This document shows, in pieces, positions 59,241 through 64,000 of a DNA stretch of 64,000 nucleotides (positions are counted from its first letter, which is position 1; each line of letters opens with the position of its first letter). The notes under the pieces are model-generated. The model saw nothing but the letters and a program-made list of their open reading frames with translations. It searched no databases and was not told where the DNA came from. Location: contig CAYQDM010000012.1 in NCBI GenBank assembly GCA_964416305.1, positions 1-64,000 of the forward strand, read 5' to 3'. Source of the stretch: Acidaminobacter sp964416305. Lineage in GTDB: Bacteria; Bacillota; Clostridia; Peptostreptococcales; Acidaminobacteraceae. The translations under genes were made by a program, and so were the position numbers.

Positions 59241-60722
59241 GTGAGGAAATTTGAGAATCAAGTGCAGCTTGTCAAATATGAAGTTCTGAAAGAGGTCGCC
59301 AGATTGACGTTTCGGGATCAACTGGAGGCACTTTATGTACGAATCCCCAATGTTGTGGATCCCGGGCCGGAGCCCAGGTTCAGGTGCTGTATCCATCATG
59401 AGCGCGCCGTGACCAAGGAACGGATCAGAATGGCCATGGGGGGCACGCCGGCGATCCCGGGAGTCGTTGAAGTCCTCGATTCGGCCTGTGATCAGTGCCC
59501 GGTCAGCCGGTACAAGGTGACGGAATCCTGCCGGGGCTGTCTTGCCCACCGCTGCCAGGCGTCCTGCCCGATTGGCGCGATCCAGATGATCCAAGGCAAA
59601 GCGATAATCGATGAAAGCAAGTGTGTGGAATGTGGGCGCTGCCAGGCGGCTTGCCCCTACAACGCCATAGTCGACAACCTGCGCCCCTGCATGAGAGCCT
59701 GCCCGGTGGATGCCCTCTCCATTAATGCGCAGAAGAAAGCTGTGATCGATTATGGAAAATGCATTCAGTGCGGGGCGTGCGTGTATAATTGTCCCTTTGG
59801 CGCCATTCAGGACAAATCTGAAATTGTGCCAATCATCCGAAAATTGATGGCCGCTCGGCAGCCTGGCGCACCTCAGGTTTATGCGGTCATTGCGCCGGCG
59901 TTCGCGTCTCAGTTCAATTATGCGAATCTTGGGCAGATTATCACCGGCATTAAGCGCCTGGGCTTCAGAGATGTGGTAGAGGCGGCCCTGGGCGCGGATT
60001 TGGTCGCAGTGCATGAGGCGGGGGAGCTTCTTAGTCATTTGGAGGACCACCGCTATATGACGAGCTCTTGCTGCCCGGCTTTTGTGGACTTTATTCACAA
60101 GAAACACCCTCAGGCTCTTGAAAATGTCTCTGGGACGGTGTCGCCCATGATTGCGGCGTCGAGGCTCATCAAATCGGTGGATCCCTCTGCAGTGACGGTG
60201 TTCATAGGTCCGTGCATTGCCAAGAAGGCCGAAAAGGCGCTTCCTGATCTGGATGGGATCACGGATTATGTGATGACCTTTGAGGAATTGCTTTCGCTTT
60301 TGGATGCCCGGGAGATCCGACTGGAGGAGCTTGCGGAATCTCCGATGAACAACGCTTCCTACTATGGCCGCATCTTCGCCGGTGCCGGGGGCCTGTCCAA
60401 AGCCGTAGTGGCTACGGCGTTGAAATTGGCACCGGATTCCGGCGTCAAAGCCGTCGCTGCTATAGGCGATGGCATCAAGGCTTGCGACAAGCTTTTGAAG
60501 CTGGCTAAAGCGAATCGTCTGGAGGGCAACTTCATTGAAGGGATGGCCTGTGAGGGCGGGTGTATCAAGGGTCCTGTGTCGCTGCATCATGGCGCCAAAG
60601 ATTTGAAGGCGCTGGAGGCTTACGCGAAGATGGCGCTCGAAGAGGATGCGATTTCTGCCACGAGGATTTTTGAAGAAGTGGAGATTGATTTGGGGCGGAC
60701 GTTGGAAAAGGAATTGGCGTGA
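59241..60722 (+). CDS. [FeFe] hydrogenase, monomeric, ferredoxin-domain type
   Basis: A 493-residue hydrogenase. The N-terminal region carries CDQCPVSRYKVTESCRGC, CQASCPIGAI and two further 4Fe-4S clusters (CVECGRCQAACP, CIQCGACVYNCP). The H-cluster motifs are TSSCCPAF (L1), GPCIAKKAE (L2) and EGMACEGGCIKGP (L3), all cysteines present. The architecture resembles the group B hydrogenases of Clostridia and should be catalytically competent. GTG at 59241 follows GAGGTG (59229-59234). The HydEFG maturases are not in the window. A strong terminator follows. Confidence 0.9.
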   Translation: MRKFENQVQLVKYEVLKEVARLTFRDQLEALYVRIPNVVDPGPEPRFRCCIHHERAVTKERIRMAMGGTPAIPGVVEVLDSACDQCPVSRYKVTESCRGCLAHRCQASCPIGAIQMIQGKAIIDESKCVECGRCQAACPYNAIVDNLRPCMRACPVDALSINAQKKAVIDYGKCIQCGACVYNCPFGAIQDKSEIVPIIRKLMAARQPGAPQVYAVIAPAFASQFNYANLGQIITGIKRLGFRDVVEAALGADLVAVHEAGELLSHLEDHRYMTSSCCPAFVDFIHKKHPQALENVSGTVSPMIAASRLIKSVDPSAVTVFIGPCIAKKAEKALPDLDGITDYVMTFEELLSLLDAREIRLEELAESPMNNASYYGRIFAGAGGLSKAVVATALKLAPDSGVKAVAAIGDGIKACDKLLKLAKANRLEGNFIEGMACEGGCIKGPVSLHHGAKDLKALEAYAKMALEEDAISATRIFEEVEIDLGRTLEKELA

Positions 60723-60739
60723 GAGGTGTGTAAGAGGTT

Positions 60740-60775
60740 GCAAAAACGCTGCTGTGCAGCGTTTTTGCGCTTTTT
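60740..60775 (+). terminator. Terminator of the hydrogenase gene
   Basis: GCAAAAACGCTGC (60740-60752), TGT loop and GCAGCGTTTTTGC (60756-60768) form a perfect 13-bp stem followed by GCTTTTTT. Confidence 0.95.
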
Positions 60776-60811
60776 TGGAGCAAAGGAAGTGGCATCCCCA
60801 CTGAGAATGGA

Positions 60812-60857
60812 TATCGCAAGCTCTGGCACCAAAATGAAAACTGTCCGCGTCACCAAC
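60812..60857. repeat. Second copy of the CTGTCCGCGTCACCAA repeat
   Basis: CAAGCTCTGGCACCAA, a short AAAATGAAAA-like spacer, and CTGTCCGCGTCACCAA, in the same order as at 54146-54216 but with only one copy of the second module. Confidence 0.75.
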
Positions 60858-60999
60858 CCCAAAGTTGTCCACGTGGTTTACGTCTATTGCCGCAAATTCT
60901 CACTTGAGTTGACGAGGATAGAATCTCGTGCTACACTGATATCGAAAACCGATAACGAAATACGAAATCAGTAAAGATCACAAGCAAAGCGAGGTTCCT

Positions 61000-61317
61000 A
61001 TGAGCGGATACGTCAATAAAAGACTGTTTCAAGGCTTTATTCTCCTTCATATCCTTCACCACGCCAGTGAAACGCCTGTGTTTGGCAGCTGGCTCATTGA
61101 GGAGCTTTCAGAGCATGGGTACAAGCTTAGTCCGGGTACGCTTTATCCCATCCTCCACCATCTGGAAGAAGAACAGCTTCTCGAGCACTACGACGAAAAT
61201 GTAGGCGGCAAGATCAGGAAATACTATGTCACCACAGAGCAGGGGCTGGCAGAGCTGAACGAGGCCAAGCGCTACCTCGCCGAGTTGACTAAAGAGATTG
61301 GCATCCTGGAGGTTTAA
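61000..61317 (+). CDS. PadR-family transcriptional regulator
   Basis: A 105-residue regulator with the PadR winged helix: FILLHILHHASETPVFGSWLIEEL, SPGTLYPILHHLEEEQLL and GGKIRKYYVTTEQGLAELNE. It precedes the fetAB-like genes by one base, so it probably autoregulates that operon. The ligand is unknown. The promoter is not clear. The operon is separated from the hydrogenase gene by a terminator and by the repeat at 60812-60857. Confidence 0.9.
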   Translation: MSGYVNKRLFQGFILLHILHHASETPVFGSWLIEELSEHGYKLSPGTLYPILHHLEEEQLLEHYDENVGGKIRKYYVTTEQGLAELNEAKRYLAELTKEIGILEV

Positions 61318-61318
61318 T

Positions 61319-61957
61319 ATGTTTGAAATTCGAAATTTGAAATACCAGGAGATCCTGGAGATCCCGGCACTAAGCATCAAGCCGGGCGTCACGGTCATCG
61401 CAGGCGCCAGCGGCAGCGGCAAAACCACCCTGCTGAGGCTCCTCAACAAATCCATATCACCGACTGCGGGGAGCATCACCTACAATGGCACCGAACTGAT
61501 GGAGATTCCTTCGGTGAAACTAAGGCGGGAAGTCCTCTTGCTATCTCAACAGCCTGCGATTTTTAACGGCGATCTCAGACACAACCTGGAGATTGGCTTT
61601 AAATTTCAAAATAGGGCGCTGCCATCTGAAAAAGCCATGCTGGAAATGCTGCGGCAGGTCCATTTGAACAAAACGCTGGAGACTGAGGTGCGGCTATTGT
61701 CGGGTGGGGAGAAGCAGAGGCTGGCCATCGGCAGAGTTTTCTTGCTGGAACCGGCGGTCTTCCTGCTGGACGAGCCGTCTTCGGCGCTGGACGACGTCAC
61801 GGAGGAATCAGTCATCAGCTTGGTAGTCGAAAAGGCGCGCCGAGATGGACAGTCCATTATCATGGTGACGCATTCAAAGGCGGTGGCGGCGCAGTTCGCG
61901 GACGACATCATTGAATTCGAGGCCGGAAAAATCAAGGCGAAGGAGTCGAAGTCATGA
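61319..61957 (+). CDS. fetA: ABC transporter ATPase (FetA/YbbL-like)
   Basis: A 212-residue short ATPase. Walker A GASGSGKTTLLRLL, Q-loop LLLSQQPAIF, signature LLSGGEKQRLAIGRV, Walker B VFLLDEPSSALDD and switch MVTHSKAVA. Pairing with the following UPF0014-type permease identifies the FetAB iron exporter type, which protects against oxidative stress. Start ATG at 61319 after GGAGG (61308-61312). The stop overlaps fetB by 4 bp. Confidence 0.85.
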   Translation: MFEIRNLKYQEILEIPALSIKPGVTVIAGASGSGKTTLLRLLNKSISPTAGSITYNGTELMEIPSVKLRREVLLLSQQPAIFNGDLRHNLEIGFKFQNRALPSEKAMLEMLRQVHLNKTLETEVRLLSGGEKQRLAIGRVFLLEPAVFLLDEPSSALDDVTEESVISLVVEKARRDGQSIIMVTHSKAVAAQFADDIIEFEAGKIKAKESKS

Positions 61958-62730
61958 GCGGTGTCATAGAGCTTTCCATTTGGCAGGTAGCGCTGTCCTA
62001 CGTCTTCGTCCTGGTTGTGCTGAGCATCATCATCAAACGGGGGATCCGCAGGGAGCGCGAGCTGCTGCTGGCGTCACTCAGGATGACCGTGCAGCTGATC
62101 CTGACGGGCTACGTGCTCACGTTTATATTTGAGACGCCCAGCCCGTGGCTGACACTGCTGATCGTCACCTTTATGGTAGCCTACGCGATCCGGACGGTAT
62201 TTCAGAAGTTTAAAGGGCGCTTGTCAACGCCGCTGAAAAAGACCATTGCAGGCGCCATGGCAGCAGGGACCTTTTCATGTGTTTTCTACTTCATACTGGT
62301 CGTGGTCCAAATTGATCCGTGGTATCAGCCGCAGTATTTCATTCCCCTGGCGGGCATGATGATTGGGAATTCCATGACGGGGATCTCCCTTGGAGTCAAA
62401 TCCCTGCTGGACGGCATGACGACCCAGCGACAGCTGGTGGAGGACGCCCTGAACCTGGGGGCGACGCCTAAAATGGCAACCCACGACATCATCAACTCCA
62501 CCTTCGACGCGGCGATTATGCCGACCATCAATTCCATGCTCGGCATGGGCGTCATCTCCCTGCCGGGGATGATGACGGGCCAGATCCTGTCCGGGACAGC
62601 GCCCACCACGGCAGTCATGTACCAGATCGCCATTATGCTGGGGATCATGGGTGCGGTGTCGCTGACGGTCATTCTCCTGCTTCAATTTGGATACAAGAGT
62701 TTTTTCAACGATCAGGATCAGCTGGTGTGA
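61954..62730 (+). CDS. fetB: Iron export permease (FetB/UPF0014 family)
   Basis: A 258-residue permease with about seven membrane segments. The family core is visible: LRMTVQLILTGYVLTFIF, PLAGMMIGNSMTGISLGVKSL, EDALNLGATPKMA and SLPGMMTGQILSGTAP. FetB partners FetA to export iron. GTG/ATG start overlaps fetA. A TGCCGATGGTC half site of the dispersed repeat lies at 62748-62758 after the stop. Confidence 0.9.
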   Translation: MSGVIELSIWQVALSYVFVLVVLSIIIKRGIRRERELLLASLRMTVQLILTGYVLTFIFETPSPWLTLLIVTFMVAYAIRTVFQKFKGRLSTPLKKTIAGAMAAGTFSCVFYFILVVVQIDPWYQPQYFIPLAGMMIGNSMTGISLGVKSLLDGMTTQRQLVEDALNLGATPKMATHDIINSTFDAAIMPTINSMLGMGVISLPGMMTGQILSGTAPTTAVMYQIAIMLGIMGAVSLTVILLLQFGYKSFFNDQDQLV

Positions 62731-62747
62731 ACAAAGACGAAAGCTTT

Positions 62748-62758
62748 TGCCGATGGTC
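62748..62758 (+). repeat. Half-copy of dispersed repeat (TGCCGATGGTC)
   Basis: A lone right arm in the 100-bp gap between fetB and the chromate transporter gene. No left arm is found. Confidence 0.5.
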
Positions 62759-62832
62759 ACGATACGCCCAATAATGGGGTAGCCTAAACCGGACAGCCAT
62801 CATCTGAAGACCTTAAGAAAAAAAGGAGGCAT

Positions 62833-64000
62833 TATGAACAACCACAAATGGAACAGTTTTCTCAAAGACGTCTTTGTCTGTTCACTCGGAGCTTATGGCG
62901 GCCCTGAGGCGCATATTGGCGTATTTATAGATCAATTGGTCACCAAAAAGAAGCACTTGACCGAGGAAGAGCTGATCGAGCTCGTCGCGCTCTGCAGCAT
63001 CATGCCGGGCCCGACCAGCACCCAGACCATTGTCGCCGTTGGCCACAAAGTGGGCGGTCCCATGCTGGGATTCCTGACAATGCTGGTTTGGGCGCTTCCG
63101 GTACTGGTGCTGATGACCCTTCTGTCTTTCTTATATCAGTTTCTCGACATGCTCAACATTTCAAGCGACAGCCTGCGCTATATAGGCCCGCTGGCGGTGG
63201 GCTTTATCGTTGTCGCCGCCTTTAAGATAGGCAGAAAGGTCGTAACCAATCGTCTGACGGCCATCCTGATGGTATTCGGTGCTGTGACGACCTACTTCAT
63301 CAGATCACCATGGATTTTCCCGATGATCCTATTAATCGGCGGCGCCGTCAGCGTGCTGACTTCCGGAGAAAAGAATCTATGGAATCATGTCAAGCTCAGT
63401 CCGCCGTGGCGCTATTTGGCAGCATTTGCAGGGATCGCCATTGGAAGTGTCATTTTGACTCTGACTTGGGACAATATCCTGGTGCACCTCTTTGAAAGCT
63501 TCTATAGATATGGCTATCTCGTCTTTGGCGGCGGACAGGTCGTGGTGCCGGTCATGTACAGTGAAATGGTGGACATCCGCCAATATATGAACAACCAGGA
63601 ATTCCTGACGGGCTATGGCCTCGTACAGGGTCTGCCGGGTCCGATGTTCAGCTTCAGTGCCTTCGTGGGCGGCATGGCGGCCAGGAGTTACGGTGCTTTC
63701 ACACAAGTAATGGCGGCTGTGCTGAGCGGCGTCGGCATTTTCCTGCCGGGTTTGCTTCTGATCTACTTCATTTATCCTGTGTGGGAGCGCCTTAGGCAGA
63801 TCCGGGGCATCAAGACTGCACTGAAAGGGATCAATGCCATTGCAGGCGGCATGATTGCTGTGGCCGCGGTGATCGTCATGCAGAAGAGTGGTTTCCAGAT
63901 TGATAACTTGCTGGTGTCCGCTGTCACAATTGTACTGTTGCTGACGAAGAAAGTTCCAGCGCCAATCATAGTGCTGCTGGCGCTGGTGGCGGGGTTTGTG
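62833..64000 (+). CDS. chrA: Chromate transporter (ChrA/CHR family), runs off the window end
   Basis: At least 389 residues; the frame is open to the end of the window. Two homologous CHR halves are visible: GAYGGPEAHIGVF ... CSIMPGPTSTQT in the first and FGGGQVVVPVMYSEMV ... GLVQGLPGPMFSF in the second, with about ten membrane segments. A full two-domain ChrA is about 390-400 residues, so only a few residues are missing. The family exports chromate or a related oxyanion; in anaerobes other substrates are possible. AAAGGAGG precedes the ATG by 4 bp. Confidence 0.85.

Noticed and set aside
59199..60872. Minus-strand open frame of 557 codons antisense to the catalytic hydrogenase gene.
   Set aside because: A shadow of the hydrogenase frame with its unmistakable H-cluster motifs; composition resembles the complement of a coding frame.

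Overview
The window looks like chromosomal DNA of a strictly anaerobic Firmicute, most likely class Clostridia. This is inferred from two [FeFe]-hydrogenase genes, a class D sortase, MsmK-type ABC transport, strong AGGAGG ribosome binding sites and an overlap of a Rex-like operator with the hydrogenase promoter. The species cannot be fixed from the sequence. No rRNA, tRNA or CRISPR array was seen. By eye, base composition is mosaic: the Wadjet operon, proA and the hydrogenase block look GC-richer than the AT-rich catabolic block at 26-36 kb.

Layout. 0.2-4.7 kb is an accessory strip: a truncated KilA-N gene, a VOC protein, a YdeI-like protein, an XRE regulator fused to a desulfoferrodoxin-like domain, and a LysR regulator, separated by long repeat-rich gaps. 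5.0-9.1 kb is a LysR-linked operon (CoA-transferase, MaoC hydratase, ketopantoate-reductase-like protein, VOC protein, type II dehydroquinase) that reads as catabolism of an unknown acid. 9.7-13.9 kb holds a fumarylacetoacetase-family enzyme, a Cys-cluster protein, a PASTA-only protein, an amidinohydrolase-like enzyme and a DUF4256 protein. 14.1-22.3 kb is a defence region: an AAA/DUF4143 ATPase followed by a complete jetABCD (Wadjet) operon. An IS1634-type transposase fragment, an ECF S component and a UroD/MtaA-like methyltransferase follow.

25.2-36.1 kb is a LacI-controlled catabolic island (creatininase-like, HisD-like, two NTF2/SnoaL-like paralogues, a nitrilase-family hydrolase and a complete sugar-type ABC importer). 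Matching GAATRCGTATTC operators sit just downstream of two good promoters and in front of lacI itself. 36.2-39.7 kb has a TIM-barrel isomerase, a methyltransferase and relics of guaA and of an acetaldehyde dehydrogenase, the latter next to an intact 4-hydroxy-2-oxovalerate aldolase. 39.9-41.8 kb carries a class D sortase, its likely MPDTA-anchored DUF3494 substrate and a 37-residue basic protein.

42.1-47.0 kb is a sigma-54 activator with its apparent target operon yfcC-iadA, and a -24/-12 promoter overlaps the activator's stop codon. 47.3-53.9 kb has an MFS transporter, a GT4 glycosyltransferase, an OmpR-type two-component pair, a lipoprotein and a secreted Q/N-rich coiled-coil protein. 54.3-55.6 kb is proA on the minus strand. 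56.0-60.7 kb is a hydrogen-sensing module (2Fe-2S thioredoxin-like protein, PAS-containing [FeFe] hydrogenase, SpoIIE phosphatase, second [FeFe] hydrogenase) preceded by two Rex-like operators. 61.0-64.0 kb has PadR, FetA/FetB-like exporter genes and a chromate transporter cut by the window end.

A unifying feature is a dispersed intergenic repeat whose signature is GACCATCGGCA and its complement. It occurs at about 17 intergenic loci. In seven of these both arms are present and form hairpins with loops from 3 to about 38 nt, several with a T-run. At other loci it is the end of a longer, roughly 300-bp composite repeat.
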